A stretch of DNA of 64,000 nt. Source: Chionis minor. Its lineage: Eukaryota > Chordata > Aves > Charadriiformes > Chionididae. The stretch covers positions 597,040 through 661,039 of the forward strand of contig VZSF01001204.1 of assembly GCA_013398295.1 (NCBI GenBank). The letters are read 5' to 3'. Made by a program: the position numbers and the translations under genes. The notes beneath the pieces were generated by a model. That model was not told the origin of the DNA. It saw only the letters and a program-made list of their open reading frames with translations, and made no database searches. Shown piece after piece: positions 50,607-63,608 of the stretch (position 1 is the stretch's first letter; every line of letters starts with the position of its first letter).

Positions 50607-53600
50607 AGAAAATGGCAGGGGGGACAGACTGGCAATCACACAATGAGCTGATTATAGAGTGCTAATAATAAAAGCATAATTGCTAAATTACTGCCAGATG
50701 GACCAGGTACAGCTACTCATGAGACACCTGTTTTACTGGGGTGTGAAGCAGCTCCATCCAGACAGAGTACAGCTGCAGTGTGGATGAATCCAGACAGTTG
50801 TGTTGGGAGAACACATACAGTATGTTGATTAAATACCAGAAGAATGTGGGGTGAACCATGTCTGCTTTACTGAGTTTTAAAGCTTGTTGCAGCTTGGATA
50901 TTTCCTACTGTGCTGGATAAGTTCTACCGGCTAATGCTGATTTCCTGTAAAAGCAATAACTTCTTTTTAGAGAGTGAGGGTTTGAAATTGCAATGACTCA
51001 TACAGAGCTTTGGAGGCTTGTTGCATATAGGATATAACATGTTTCAGCCTGGGTCCTTGTCTGGTGTAACCTGTCAAAACTAATCTGATTTCTACCATGT
51101 GAGGATTTATTTCTGCATAATTCTGAATATTATAGAACAACACCAATGTGAACAAGGTCTATCTAAATGCAAAAGCCTTAAATACGCTCTTGAATACCTG
51201 CAGGTTATACAGGTAGATTGCATCTACTAGTGACTGTGTACAGAAATCCTGTAAACAGTATTGCTGAACTGTTGTATATAACAGAGCAACTGCAGAGGAA
51301 AACACCTACTGAGTTCTTGAGTATGTCATGCTCATCCACTAAATCCACTGATCTAATACCAATCTTTGTATAAAGGGAAATACAGAAGGTGTGGTGGAAG
51401 AAAGTCACACCAAGGTGAAAATACTGTCAGTAAATTCTTGTTGTAAGAGAATGATTTCTTGTCTCAAAATTTATGCACAGCTTTAAAGTTATTCTCTCTC
51501 AGATGCCCTGAAAGATGTCAGTACTTATTTCATTGATTTATACTGTTGCAACCTTCCTATCCTCAGAAGAGCAAACCCTGATTATCGTTGTTAGAAGAAA
51601 TAAGTCAGGCTTTCCTGTATTATTTTTTATTTGTTTGTTTAGTTTTATTTAGGTTTGAATACTAAAGGAGGTATAAAATTATTAACATAGTGTATGTTAA
51701 TGCCATGAATGTCATCTCCTCAAATATCTATAGGGAGGACAAGAGGGAACCAAAGCAGAACGTGATTTGTGGTCTTTGCAATACGAGTACCAGACAGGTG
51801 CTTTAAAAGGAACATATACTAGTACTAAGAGAATTTGCCAGTTTCCAAAGTAGGATGGGCGAATGTCATGCACTCGAGTCAGGAAAATCTTGAGACGATT
51901 TTTTCCATTTCTTTATTTTGCATTCTTTTCACGTTGCATCTAATACTTATTAAGAAAATAATGAGAGGATAAAGCTTCCTATTTTTACGAAATAATTCTA
52001 CAAATAAACCTTCCTTATTTCTTGAACGTCACTTTGTGTCAGTGCAGCATAACCAACTGACTGTCTGGTAATGCAGAATTAGCCCATGAGGACCTTGGAG
52101 CCTGTGTATTTAGACCATGTGTTCTACTTTTCCAAACTTGCTGAGAATGACACTAGGCTTTAGTTTAACTGTGTGCTCTGAAGTGGAAATTTTCACTTAA
52201 GCGATAGCTCAATAAAACTCACAAATATGAGAATAGAAGCGGTGCTTGTTAAGCAACAGGAATCCGTCCACTGTGAGATTACAGACCAGAAATTAAAGAA
52301 GTAGGGGAGAAATGGACTGACATGCGAACAACAGGTCGGAGTGAATTTTGACTTCAGCTACTAAGTAGTTGTGAAAGTCTTGTGGTCTGATTTTGAGTAG
52401 AATCTGAAATTGAAATAGAATGGAACAAGCTGAACTGGGTAGCTATTAAAAAAAAAAAAAATTAAAAAAATTACTTTGAAAGTGGCCACGGTTAAAATGA
52501 CCCAGAAACTGGTGACCAAAGAGCATTCAGGTGAATTGTGATTAGCTAGAATCAGGGCTCGTATTAGTTTTCAGGCATATTTACTGTTCTCATCTGGTCA
52601 TCTGTAGTGAGGCCATTGATCTCTGAAGAAGATCAGAGGAGATCATCTAATTCTGGCTTAACGTAAGCTGAGGATGGACTGCCATGCTTTTTGAAAGTGA
52701 GAATGGAAAAAAAACCCCAAACCAACAACAAAACACCCACTCTCTATATTTCATGCTGTGAAATGTTTTTATGTTGTAATGGGAGAAAGAAAAGAAAAAA
52801 GCAAGGAAAGTAAAATGAAGAAATTCTTAACAAAACAGAATGATACCTATTGTTGTAGGCAATGGTTTACTTGGCATATTAACTTACCTTCCTATTGGTG
52901 GCATTTTACTTGCCCTCATGTTGTATCCACCTCATAAGCCTGCAGGTAAATTCTTATGATGGATCTCTGATTCTACTGTGTTATTCTATTTCTTCTTGAA
53001 TGTGAAAAACCAAAAAAGCCCTGTATTATGCAAGAAGTGAGAGATAAAAGAGCAACAGTTCACCTATGCATAGCTTACAGCTAGTAGTTTTACTGACTAT
53101 GTATCATATCGTATAATGATCACCACAGGAGTAGACATTCTTATTATAGTAATATTTTAAACCCACTGCAACTGGCAAAGTGTTAAAACCTCTTCCTTAT
53201 ACAGGAAGAAGAAAGAGGATGGGGGAAATTACGTTCCTAATTGAACCATCTGCTAAAATCTAACCATTTCTGGCAGTTACTTGCAACCTAACCCTGAAGT
53301 CTCAGGATGCCTACATTTCTGTCATTTCCACTATGCATGCAGCTCTTCTCACCTTTACACTTACCTTTATGATTTCAGTAAGTGCTTGCCTACCTTAGCT
53401 TCTGGGACTGACCTTGTGGATGTGCTTTGAGCATGATGAAGGAACAATCAGCAGGAAGAAATACCTTCTTGTCTCTCACACGAAAGCCCACCTGTTGGAG
53501 CACTTCACTGCAGTTTGTGAGATATGGGTTCATATACCTCTTCAATATCTTTTATGATAGAGATTTTAATGCATAGCCCTCTAGAGGGGTTGCAGAAACC

Positions 53601-55455
53601 TGTCTTGTGGGGTCCTGGTGCTTCCTCTCAGTTCTCCCCTTTTGTGTAAAGCAGTCTGACTTTGGGAATTCTGCTTGAGATGGGACTTCAGAAGTCACAT
53701 AGTACCATGCTGGCTATTAATATCCCTAATGCTCCCTCGTTGTTACACTAGCTCCAATTGCCTGTCTGGTGGATTGAAATGCTTGTGACTTGTCCAGCAG
53801 ACAAGACTTACCTCAATGATGACATTGGAAAGTGCTTAGAAGTTAGCTGTTCTCCCTAAACATAGCCTAATAGTCTTTTGTAATCAACAAGGAGAGTGGG
53901 AGAGAAGTGAGACACCTTTTCTTTGCGAGAACCTAGGCACAGTCAGTACAAACCACAGAAGTCATGCTTATAATAAAATTTGTCCACACTGGATTTTAGA
54001 AGGATATTTAATATGTAGAAAACCCTAGTATGTGTATGAAAAGTTATGTGCTGATGTTTTTTTCATAAATTTTGCCTGTGGCTTTGGATTCTTTAGGTAA
54101 AAAGAATAGCTTTGTTTTTCAACAATTTTAAAAGATAACTGCAGGCTGCCTCAGGTGAGAGTTAACCTGCACAGTACTCTCTTACCACGGGTTCTGCAAA
54201 ATAAAAGAATATGTGAAACAGACTCTTTCACTTCATTCATAGACCAGGAGCATAGGATCATCTGGAAGGAGATGTTCACTGGGGACAATAAAAAGCTTCA
54301 AGGAGAAGCTTGCATGGAGACCCTATAGGATACACCTTTCCCTGTATGTTTATTTAGCATGTCATCCCAAACAACCATGTCCCTGTGTTCAGATCTCTCC
54401 TTCTTTGCCATCTGTCTTGTCCCCTATTTCTGCCCAGAGCAGTACCTACAAATAGTGGTAGGGAATGAGAACTTGTTGATATTGCTTTTAACAACCTGAC
54501 AGAAATATCATTAACACGTTGTTGCTATGTAATTCTGTGGCAGAGAATATATAGTTCTCTGTTGATTCCATAAAAATATAGAACTGCTTTTAATTTCTAT
54601 AAAACTTTGATGGCTTCATCCCTGGTAAATCCTACAGAGATTTTCTGTACTAAGAGCATCATTGTGATAAGTTTATAGAACAAATACATCAGAAGCAGTA
54701 AATGCAGCCAGCTTTTGTTTTCACTCTCAGCTGTTTAATTGTCTTGATAGAGGACAAAAAAGGAGGCATTCTCAGTTTATATCTTACCAGAGCTACAATA
54801 TAGCATTACAGGATGATGAACAGAAAATGATAGTGCCATGTTTCAGAAAAGATGCCTTGATATTAATTCCTTACTATTATGGGAGGTAAAAAGACACATG
54901 ACTAAAGAGTAAGTCCCTGTGTCTTGGCAAAGTCATGAATCTGTCAGACTATATTCATTGTACCCACATAATTTTTTCCAGCAGGTTCAGTTGTGAAGTC
55001 CACGTTTGTATCTACCCTAAATGGACATGTAGTGTTGCTTTGGACCATCCCAGAACTGACTGCATTTTTGTGGTGAAATCCGTGGGGTTTCACATGCCGC
55101 TAGATTCCACCTTTGGTATCTTAGATGCACTTCTTCCACAGAGAAACTGGCACTGTTCCTTTAATGAAATCAGAACTGCTGATGGGGTTTCCTTTTTTAG
55201 CACTTGAGCAAAATAAACTGCATCAACTCATCCTTCATCTTTTGTGTAGCAGTTACAGTTACCCTCACAGTGGGTGAGGAGAGACAAGAGTCTGGGATTC
55301 TGGTCAGCCTCGACACAGATGTGTGAGAAGCACATTGCTGGCCTTCTCACATTGCACCTGGAGCCAGGTGCTTCCCTGCTGGGTTAGAAGCTAACTCCTG
55401 CTTTGGAAATCTGTTCAAGCCTGCAAAAATTTGTGGATCTGGCAAAAAACAAACA
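50607..55455. other. Unique non-coding DNA
   Basis: No gene recognised. A-rich patch at about 52447-52472, with scattered A/C-rich sequence near 52710-52740. No open frame with coding character. Confidence 0.5.
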
Positions 55456-55512
55456 ATGCCCCCCCCAAAAAAAAAAAACCCAAAAAACAAACAAACAACA
55501 AACACCCACCCC
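55456..55512. repeat. C-run / A-run / CA-rich low-complexity tract
   Basis: Eight C, twelve A, then AAC- and CAAA-type units and CCACCCC. Simple sequence only. Confidence 0.85.
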
Positions 55513-58500
55513 ATCATCAAAAGTTAGCTGGTATCTCTGCATGTTATTTGCTACTTCTTGGTAGTACAGGGAAAAAGCATAAGCGAGCTCTGCTTTTCTG
55601 CTTGTTAAATTCTATACTGGCACTTTGTGTCATGGATCTCAAAGGGCTGAACAACAGAGAGCTTTGGGCTTCATTCCCCATTGACTGCTGGTCTAATTGC
55701 CTTCCAGCCCTGACCACAGGAGAAGCAGTTTAGCACGAGAACCCAAGGGCTTAAAAAGCCAAAGATAATGATGACAGCCATATTGGTGCTGATATCAGGA
55801 AATCCCAGATGTCATTAAGAACACTAGAGTTCAGTTTTACTCTGCTTCCCAGACACAGCCTTCCTCAAAGATGATGTAGTTGTCTTTATCTGGACAAAGA
55901 ATCTTCACCTTATGACAAAAATGGCATCCACCTCAACATGTCTTATTAAGGACACAGCTTGCAGCCCAAGAAGATGTGCCTTTGTGAAGAGAGTTTGTCA
56001 CAGTGCTGTATGCGGTGCCTATAAATCAGAATTGCTGAGGATTTATTGTAGCTAAACTGGACAAGAACTCACACACTCCCTCATTACTTCCTGTCAGCAA
56101 GTCAGCCTGGGGTTGCAGATGGAAGGAGCAGAAACTTCAGACTTACAAGCCTAGAGCTGCTAATGACAAATTGCAATCTGCCATGTGACTCTTGTACAAC
56201 ACACACACTTGTGACATCAAAAAGCAGAGAAAAACAAGAAAAACTGTAGCAGATGCTTGTGTCTTGCAGTGGTGTGGGCTTAGGAGGAATCACAACAGCA
56301 TCGCTACAAAGCACGCCACGACACTGTCTTCTGTAGCATTGGCATTTGCTGAGGCAGGTACAGCCAGCAGCGGCAGCAAGAAGAGTTGTCAGCCAATCTC
56401 TATCTCTCCAGCTGGGATGGAGAAATAGTGGCTGGGAAAAGGTTCATCCTCCCTTAGGGAAAGGGACACGTGCAGATGTTCAGCTGGGCTCCAGGGTGCT
56501 CTGCTGCCATGGGATCACTGTGGGGTCATATAAACAATAAAGCAGAAGTGCCACATGTTAGTCTGTTCCAGTGCTGCTACCAGATGAAGCTGGAGCACTG
56601 AATAGGGCCCCGTCCAACCTGAAAGAGAAGAGGGAGTGACAGGGTTTCTCCAGGGAATTGAACCTGCAGGTCTTGCCCCAAATGTTTTTAAAAATTGATT
56701 CTCTGGACATCAGAAATTGAGGAATGAGTTTCAAAACAACAACATTCTATTATAGTAGAGCAATTTTACTCACTGTCTATATTTTTAATCTTACAGTTCA
56801 TGTTTTCAAGGTTTGGGGGAGGGGGTACATGACACGAGGTTGGTCAACAGTGAGGACTAAACATCTATTATTTTTCACATACTTCAATGTTCTGATCGTC
56901 AGAAAATTTGTCATGCTGCCCCATGGAGCAAAGTATGAATTTTTAGTTTTTTAAGGAAAATGCTAATCTTCAAATGACAGTGAAATTTATTAATCTAGAA
57001 AAACTTAGTGTGGAAGAAGACAAAGGTGTTAGTTGGATATTGAAGAGATATCCATATATATTTAATCCATATATTTAATATATCCAGAATATGTAAGAGC
57101 TGAAGGACGGGAAGATGGCCTTTGAGCAGCTGAAGAAAAACAGTTGGAAGAAAACAGAGAGGCAGTCCTACAGCTGTTGGAGCTTCAGGGAGAAATGGTT
57201 AGGCTGAGGAGCAGCTCTAAAGCACAGAAGATCAGAAAAACTACTGCAATGAAAGCATAGTAAAGAATTGCTGTCCTGGAGAGCCTACCGTGAGATGGAG
57301 AGATCCTGGAACTTGCTTTGTCACAAAAATGAGCAATATGACTATTGTATTACTGCACACAAGTTGGTTCCCAGTGTTTATCTGCTTTGGCTGATCCTGC
57401 ATTGCCCTTATGTATCAGCATCAGCCCTAAAAAACCTAAAGAACTAATGCTAGAAAGACATTTGGTGCAGAGTGCTAGCCCTATCTTTTAGGCACTGGAG
57501 AATTATGTCTTAGTCTTGCTCTTTTACTTGGGGTTTTTTTGAGTGATATGGGGATTACATGGTGGCTGAGCCAAGCAGCTACTATTTCTAGTTCGATTTC
57601 TGACTGCACACGGTTTGCAAGAGTTTGAAAGAAACGAGGGATAAAGGTGCCTCGGTTCTTGTTTTTTTTCCTCTGGTAGCAAATCATTCAGGATTCTGCA
57701 CTGACCCCAGATAAACAAACAGTGGAGGCATAATTGCAACAAGTAAACATCTGAGTTGTGTTGCAAAGGACTGCCCTTACTGCAAGTCAGTAGCTGGGAA
57801 AAGTCTGATTGTATTCGCCCTTCAACTAGTGATAAAGGGGTTGGAAGAAGATATAGGGCTAAGGAGCTGGACAAAAATGTAATAATACTGATTTTTACAA
57901 AAGTATGACAGATTTATTTTCAGGGATTTAGTAATGCATGAGTTTTACTTGGAGGAACACTGATGGATTGGTTTTTGTGTGTGCTGGTGTATACAACACT
58001 TCTTTTTGTTCTTTCCTTTTTACTTGAGGTTTGGTTCAGGTTTTCTGCAGGACTTAGATAAAACTCGTAAGACATCTTTTGTAGCAGACTACACAGCATC
58101 CACATGGAAGTCCATTGCTTCCCACCTTTGCAGTCCTCCTCCTATTTACCAGCTATGGCAATGTGGTGTATGTTAAATGTCATAATCTTTTGTGTGTTTG
58201 TGTTGTTTTGTTTTTTAAACAAAGAATAAACTGAATTTAAATTAATCCAAATCAGCGGCAACTGAGATGAGCAGAGTATTTTGAATTGAATTCTGCCTTA
58301 TTATTTCCTGTAAGTGTCCTGTGGATCTTTTTTTTATGAAAGGTAAAAAAATAATATAGTTTTCAAGTAGTTTGTGATGCTCATTTTATTGTGAAGATAA
58401 GAACAGTTGAACATAGGGCAATAGAACAAGAGTTAGAAGTAACTGGGAATCTTCCCAATTTGCTGACACAACTGTTGGATGAGAATTCGTCACAATGTGG

Positions 58501-60013
58501 TTCAAAATTTCTTCTGAGAACTTCAGTATGGTCATAAGACTTTTCTTTCTTTGTAGGAAAGCAGTGAAAGAGCTCTCTACCTGTTTGCCTGCAAGGCGTG
58601 GACTTTCTTGGTTTGCCTTCATTCTTTGGGACTGGGGTGGCTCATTCTCCTTTTCCTCAAAGTGGATCACGAGGGAAGATATAGACAAAGAACTGGCCAG
58701 TGGAAGAAATGGGGAATTAAGGCACTGGAAGGGAAGCCTGAAAAGTTCATTCTACTTTTACTGTCTGTAGGAGGCGGGAGGTGTGTGGGGTGGAAATAAA
58801 AAAAAAATTCCATTTCCTCTGTCTTCTTTTGTGAAATCCCAACCTGTGAAAAATGTGTACTTGGTTGGTTTTTTTGGCTTTCCATTCTAATTCCTGAGGG
58901 TTACCACCCTCCTAAAGGCATTCTCTGGATCTATTCAACTTTAATTATAGATTACTTTGATCAAATGATTGATAATGACAGGGTGTGAGAGGTGAACCCT
59001 GTTGCTTTGGATGGCTTGTGTTTAAGGTGTCTGATGCCATTAAGTGTGTAAATAAGCACAAGCAGTGTTCAAAGCTTTCTGGAGGTGCTCTTTTTGTATC
59101 CATTTGGTATCAGACTGGAGTCTGAGAAAGCAGGAATAAGAACACTACAAATCATAATCGATATGGCAGCCTAAATAGAAGTTATTTAATTTGCTTTTAT
59201 CAAGGAAGTTTTAAAACCTGGGGAAAATGTAGAGCCATTTTCCACTCCATTAACTAGAAGAGAGATGAAAGTAAGAGTGGGAGATGGGAGCTCCAAGACA
59301 ATGTGCAAAACTTGGATTCTTGCTCCCCCTCAGATATCACATAGCAATAGCTCTTTTAAGTCCTGTGGACTTGTTATTCATCTCAGTCATCCTCAGGATT
59401 CATTCACCTGGCAGTTTGGAATATGCCATCATGCTGTAGGCTAAGCTCATGTGAAATGTGAGTGTATTGTCCCTTTTTGTCAAATTTTCTGAGGGTAAAT
59501 AGTTTTTATGTTTAAGAGAGCTGAAGTTTGTGATGATCCAAAGGGAACAGCCTTTAAAATGCTGTGATCCTCTAAGGGATACATGGCTTTTGTTGTTATA
59601 ATAATAACTGTGACTCCTGTGTCTAATGGTTTTCAAACCCTGATACTAACAAAACACCAAGATCAGAGTCTTGGTTAGGACTTATAATAATTCTGTATAA
59701 ATTGTGATGCCTTCTGAATGGTGAGGTTTCTCCATACAGACAATTCTTTTCAAGGTATTGCAGTGACTTTATGTAATTTTGAATACCAATGATACAGATG
59801 GAAAACATACCTGGCCAGGAGAAAAGGGGAATTGTTGTGAAGTTAAACAGGTAAGAGGAACATTTTAGTCCAGATTGATATCTTGGGTCTCTGTGAGTGC
59901 TACATCGCATGTTCAAAATGTGCATTGGTGGTGGAGTCCAGATGTTAAAGAGAAAGGGGGGAAAAAAAAAAGTGAAGAAGGAGTGAGGAGGAAATTAAAG
60001 TAAAAGGAGCAAC
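55513..60013. other. Unique non-coding DNA
   Basis: No gene recognised. Frames of 100-116 codons (for example 57524-57874 on the minus strand and 58386-58688 on the minus strand) lack domains. A 13-15 bp AT-rich unit (TCCATATATATTTAA, TCCATATATTTAA) is duplicated at 57051-57078. A patch at about 57176-57215 translates to ELQGEMVRLRSSS, vaguely like CR1 ORF1, but is too short to call. Confidence 0.5.
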
Positions 60014-60120
60014 CTATGGTTATATCACAGGATTAGTATTCAGGAGATTTGGCTTCTTTTTACAGGCTGGCAGCAAATGTGCGATTTAAATATAGACAAA
60101 TAATTTCCCCTATACTAATG
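60014..60120 (+). mobile_element. Probable ancient MIR-type SINE fragment
   Basis: Successive short matches resemble the tRNA-derived head and core of a MIR-type SINE: TATCACAGGATTAG (60022-60035), then TATTCAGGAGATTTGGCTTC (60037-60056; recalled core TCAGGAGACCTGGGTTC). GGCTGGCAGC (60065-60074) follows, and finally GACAAATAATTTCCCCTATA (60095-60114; recalled GCAAGTCACTTCCCCTCT). Heavily diverged; consensus from memory. Confidence 0.42.
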
Positions 60121-61982
60121 TCAAGAATAAGACTTTAGAGAGTTCGTGAGAGTCTTAAGAAATTGCTTTTTATAAAGAATATCAGTGCCATGAATGAGAG
60201 TCTCACTTTATGATATAAAGATATGATAACTGGAATTAGATAGCTAGAACAGTAAATTATTTTTGCACTGATAAGCAGATCTAGCCATTGCACAGATAGA
60301 ACCAATGTTAAGCATTAAGAAAAAGAAGTGCTAAGCATTAGTCACAGCACATTCTTCTGAATTCTTCCCAAATTCCAGTATTGAGAGTAACAACTGGTGG
60401 AAAGGAATTGAAGACTTTAGCATATAATTTTTATTAGCTTATTGGCAGCAAGTCAACTAGTCCAAGGTTCCCGTGCTTCTTATCTCTTCTAAAGGGCCTC
60501 AGAATTCCTGCTGACCCAAGAGACCTCTTAAATACCCCTCACTGCAGTGAAATCATACCAATGAAGCAATGAGTAAGTCAGCATCGCCCCTGTTCCTAAT
60601 GCAGAAGACAAGCAATCATGCAGATTTCTTCCCAGATAGATTATCCATCCTAATTACACATTTTCTCTCCTGGGCCTTTGCTTTCTTTAGTAGGTACTAT
60701 TGCTGGAACCCAGAAGCAGTTTATTATGCCCCCTGAATTTCAATCATATCATACAACTAAGATTTGTCTGTCTAAAATTACAAATGTCTTTTAAGCCCAA
60801 ACAGACATTCTCTAAGTGCTGCTCTGCTTGTTGTGCCTTGCCTTGGACTGGACTAGTTTAAATGATGATTTTTATTTTGTCTTTTCCACTTTTTGAATAT
60901 AGGCTTGTGATTTAATCTAAGGTTCTGGAGGTGTTGTGGGCAAGTTTTGTAGCAACTCTTGGCTTTAATTTCTTGCCTGAGAGTGAAGCTGAGCAAATGT
61001 TTTCTTGTGTATTTGGTTTTTTACTTTTTCCTTGGGGGGGGGAAGGCAATAAGAGTGGGAGGAAAAAAGTTTCATTAAATATGTTTCTGTTGAAAATCCT
61101 GACCCTTTGGTACATAATCAGAAATATCAATTTCAGAAAAAACCCAAAGGAGTTTCGCTAAAGCCTGCAATTTTTAATTATAAACTTTGGAGATAAAATT
61201 GAAAGACTGTTTATGTCCATAATATTTACCAAGCACCACACATTTTCAATTATTTTTGGAGGTAATCTAATGTTTGAAGTGCATATGTCATGGTGCCACA
61301 ATCTTCTTTCTTAATAAGACAGAGGTTGTAGAGGATGTAGAATTGCTTAGACATGTTGCATGGGTGGGGAATCTGACAAGAGAGCATTGAGCCTGAAGAG
61401 AAAAAAATGACTTTTCTCCATTTTTTCAGCTCTAATTCTCCCAGCTTTTGAAAATGGTGCTTTCATCATCTATCATTACTCAGAGCTGACTGAAAATACA
61501 TCCTTCTACCCACTGTATGGCTTATCTACTTAGATTGCAGAACATAGCAAGCTCTTGATCTCTGGTCTCTATATCTGGTTGCCAGGTAAAGAAGAACCAA
61601 AAGCACACAATAACTGATCTCCAGAAAGGACCATCAGGAATAATTTATTTCACCAGGAAGCCCAGCCTGCACCAGAGAACAGATGCCTTGACTTGTGCAC
61701 TTGGTTCATTTCCTGGTACATCTACCAGACATCTCTATTTCATTCATGTTAGTTTGTGCCTGGGAAATGAATCTGAGCCTGATCTGTGGGGCAGATGTGT
61801 TCCCCATATTTTTCAATTCTCCCAGATCTCTCTATTGAGAGACTGGCTGGAGCATGATACAATCCTTTTCCAGCCTGAACATCTGTATTTTTGTTATGGC
61901 AGGTATGTAACCTGGTCTTGTTCTGACCTAAATGTAAGATAGGTACATGACAATATGACTGGGTTAAACTTTTACAACATAT
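60121..61982. other. Unique non-coding DNA
   Basis: Nothing recognised. A G-run of about nine bases lies near 61035-61043. A GTTAAGCATTA / GCTAAGCATTA pair lies at about 60307-60340. Confidence 0.5.
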
Positions 61983-62487
61983 CACAGAATCACATAATGT
62001 TAAGGGTTGGAAGGGACCTCTGGAGATCATCTGGTCCAACCCCCCTGCCAGAGCAGGTCCACCTACAGCAGATTGCGCAGGATGGTGTCCAGGCGGGCTT
62101 GGAATGTCTCCAAAGTCAAGAGACTCCACCACCTCTCTGGGCAGCCTGTTCCAGTGCTCTGCCACCCTCAAAGGAAAGAAGTTCCTTCTCATGTTTAGAT
62201 AGAACTTCCTATGTTCAAGTTTGTGCCCGTTACCTCTTGTCCTATCACTGGGCACCACTGAAAAAAGACTGGCCCCATCCTCCTGGCACCCTCCCTTTAA
62301 GTATTTGTAAACATTTATGAGATCCCCCCTCAGTGTTCTCCTCTGCAGACTAAAAAGACCCAACTCCCTCAGCCTTTCCTCATAAGAAAGATGTTCCAGC
62401 CCCCTAATCATCTTTGTGACCCTTTGCTGCACCCTCTCCAGTAGTTCCCTGTCCTACTTGAACTGGGGAGCCCAGAACTGGGGCGCA
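61983..62487 (-). mobile_element. CR1 LINE, 3' portion, minus strand
   Basis: On the minus strand this is the C-terminal ORF2 region and 3'UTR of a CR1 of the same group as 47307-47892. The start of the preserved part (near 62487) encodes APVLGSPV-like sequence. A frame open from 62432 carries [39 protein letters not shown] and [14 protein letters not shown]. After about 62130 the frame is shifted by an indel relative to the family, so the real C-terminus is out of frame and the remaining open frame runs into 3'UTR and flanking DNA. The 3' terminus (plus strand 61983-62050) reads GGTTGGAAGGGACCTCTGG followed by AGATCATCTGGTCC. 5'-truncated, dead copy. Confidence 0.93.
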
Positions 62488-62492
62488 TATGG

Positions 62493-62518
62493 GAATCATA
62501 TCATATGTGATATGATTC
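62493..62518. repeat. Perfect 26-bp hairpin, 11-bp arms, 4-base loop
   Basis: Left arm GAATCATATCA (62493-62503), loop TATG, right arm TGATATGATTC (62508-62518), with no mismatch in the arms. It sits 5-6 bp outside the truncated 5' end of the minus-strand CR1. Confidence 0.9.
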
Positions 62519-63227
62519 ATTTTTCTTCTTCTTTTCCAGTCACAGAACTACAGATAGATTATATGACGTGATCAGCATTAAAAGGGAAATTAATTTGATT
62601 ATCTGTGATTATCTGAGCCTGAGGTCCAGTGGTGCCCATTTTATCACCCTTCTCACCAGAAGAGCAGTCCAGCTTGTGGTATCCTCACCATCAAGCTGGT
62701 CTTATTGCTGTTAGTGAGGAAAGTGGAGGTGATTAGTTTAAATGGCTCTGATGTCAAACCTGGATGATTACTGACAAATATGGGATACCCACACTCCTCC
62801 CGCACTTAATACTCCCTGACCTAGCGCATTTTCCAGCTAGATTCATGGACAAAAGTCTGTGGTGTTATATGCTTATGAGCAGGTCTTCCATGACAGCCCC
62901 CACGTATGCAGTGTTGGTTTATGTAAATGAGTGAGAAGACTGTAAGATAAAAATCAGTCACTTCAAGAAATCTCATTCTTATGCTTCAGAACTGACTTGT
63001 GAAATAGGCCCATTGGTCTGGTCCTCTCTTAGTTTAGAAGAATCAAAGTGATAGAGGACACTCCATTAATTTCAGACTCTTACCCTTGTCTCCATTTTTT
63101 ACCTGTTAGATCTTCTTTGCTGTTAAAGATAGATGGCTGCCACTGGAAATCTTCATGGACCAATTTCACACATCTTAACTATTTTAGATGGTAAGAATTG
63201 TTAATTTCTTCCTTATATGCCTACACT
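62519..63227. other. Unique non-coding DNA
   Basis: No gene recognised. A 10-bp word GATTATCTGT/G is duplicated near 62598-62618. AT-rich up to the sharp compositional jump at about 63228. Confidence 0.5.
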
Positions 63228-63253
63228 GGTCGCCCAGGAGACCGGCTCCGGTG

Positions 63254-63262
63254 CAGGTAAGT
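63254..63262 (+). other. Consensus 5' splice-site sequence CAG|GTAAGT
   Basis: A perfect donor match lies in the CpG-rich block, with GT at 63257-63258. It could be fortuitous. If real, it would follow a short first exon in the 5' part of the block. A pyrimidine-poor CTCGCAG at about 63547-63553 is a weak acceptor-like sequence. Confidence 0.3.
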
Positions 63263-63373
63263 GCGCGCCGGGGGAGGGAATCGCGGCAAAAAGGACCGGC
63301 CAAGGGCTCGTTTCGGGGGCTCTGGAGGGCGGGAAAAGCGGCGAGCTCGTGCCGGCACCGCGTGGGAGGGCGG

Positions 63374-63418
63374 TGACGTGGCGGGGGCGGAGCCAGCGCC
63401 GCCCGCGGCAGCTTTAAA
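63374..63418 (+). promoter_or_regulatory. Promoter-like cluster: CRE half-site, GC box, TTTAAA
   Basis: TGACGTG at 63374-63380, GGGGGCGG Sp1-type GC box at 63383-63390 and TTTAAA at 63413-63418 lie within 45 bp of CpG-rich sequence. The spacing is compatible with a GC-box/TATA-like promoter firing rightward around 63440-63450. In context this fits an internal LINE promoter. It is not proof of activity. Confidence 0.45.
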
Positions 63419-63551
63419 CGGGCCTCGGGAGCGCCGCGACCGGTCCCTGCGCCCCCGGCACCGCGGCTGGCGTTTGGGTACGTCCGCTGGGGGCAACTGG
63501 TGTCCCTTTCTGGCTCGAGGGGCGGACTGAATTGGTGGCCACTGCCCTCGC

Positions 63552-63578
63552 AGGGGGGGAAGAGAGAAGAGGGGGGGG
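63552..63578 (+). other. G-rich tract, possible G-quadruplex
   Basis: Two runs of seven and eight G at about 63553-63559 and 63571-63578 are separated by AAGAGAGAAGA. Each long run can contribute two G-tracts, so a quadruplex is conceivable. Only simple sequence is certain. Confidence 0.4.
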
Positions 63579-63608
63579 AAAAAACCCAAAAAGCCAACAC
63601 CAGTTGTG

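Noticed and set aside
56640..56690. tRNA B-box-like word (GGTTCAATTCC on the minus strand)
   Set aside because: No A box or cloverleaf arms at the expected distance.
57110..57260. Possible ancient CR1 ORF1 remnant (ELQGEMVRLRSSS)
   Set aside because: Only about 13 residues of loose similarity, with no neighbouring CR1 sequence.
61955..62320. 121-codon plus-strand frame
   Set aside because: Antisense shadow of the minus-strand CR1; similar shadows occur at 47566-48284 on the minus strand.
63228..63608. CpG island as promoter of a host gene
   Set aside because: The adjoining downstream sequence is CR1 ORF1 in the same direction, which explains the block as a LINE 5'UTR. Kept only as an alternative.
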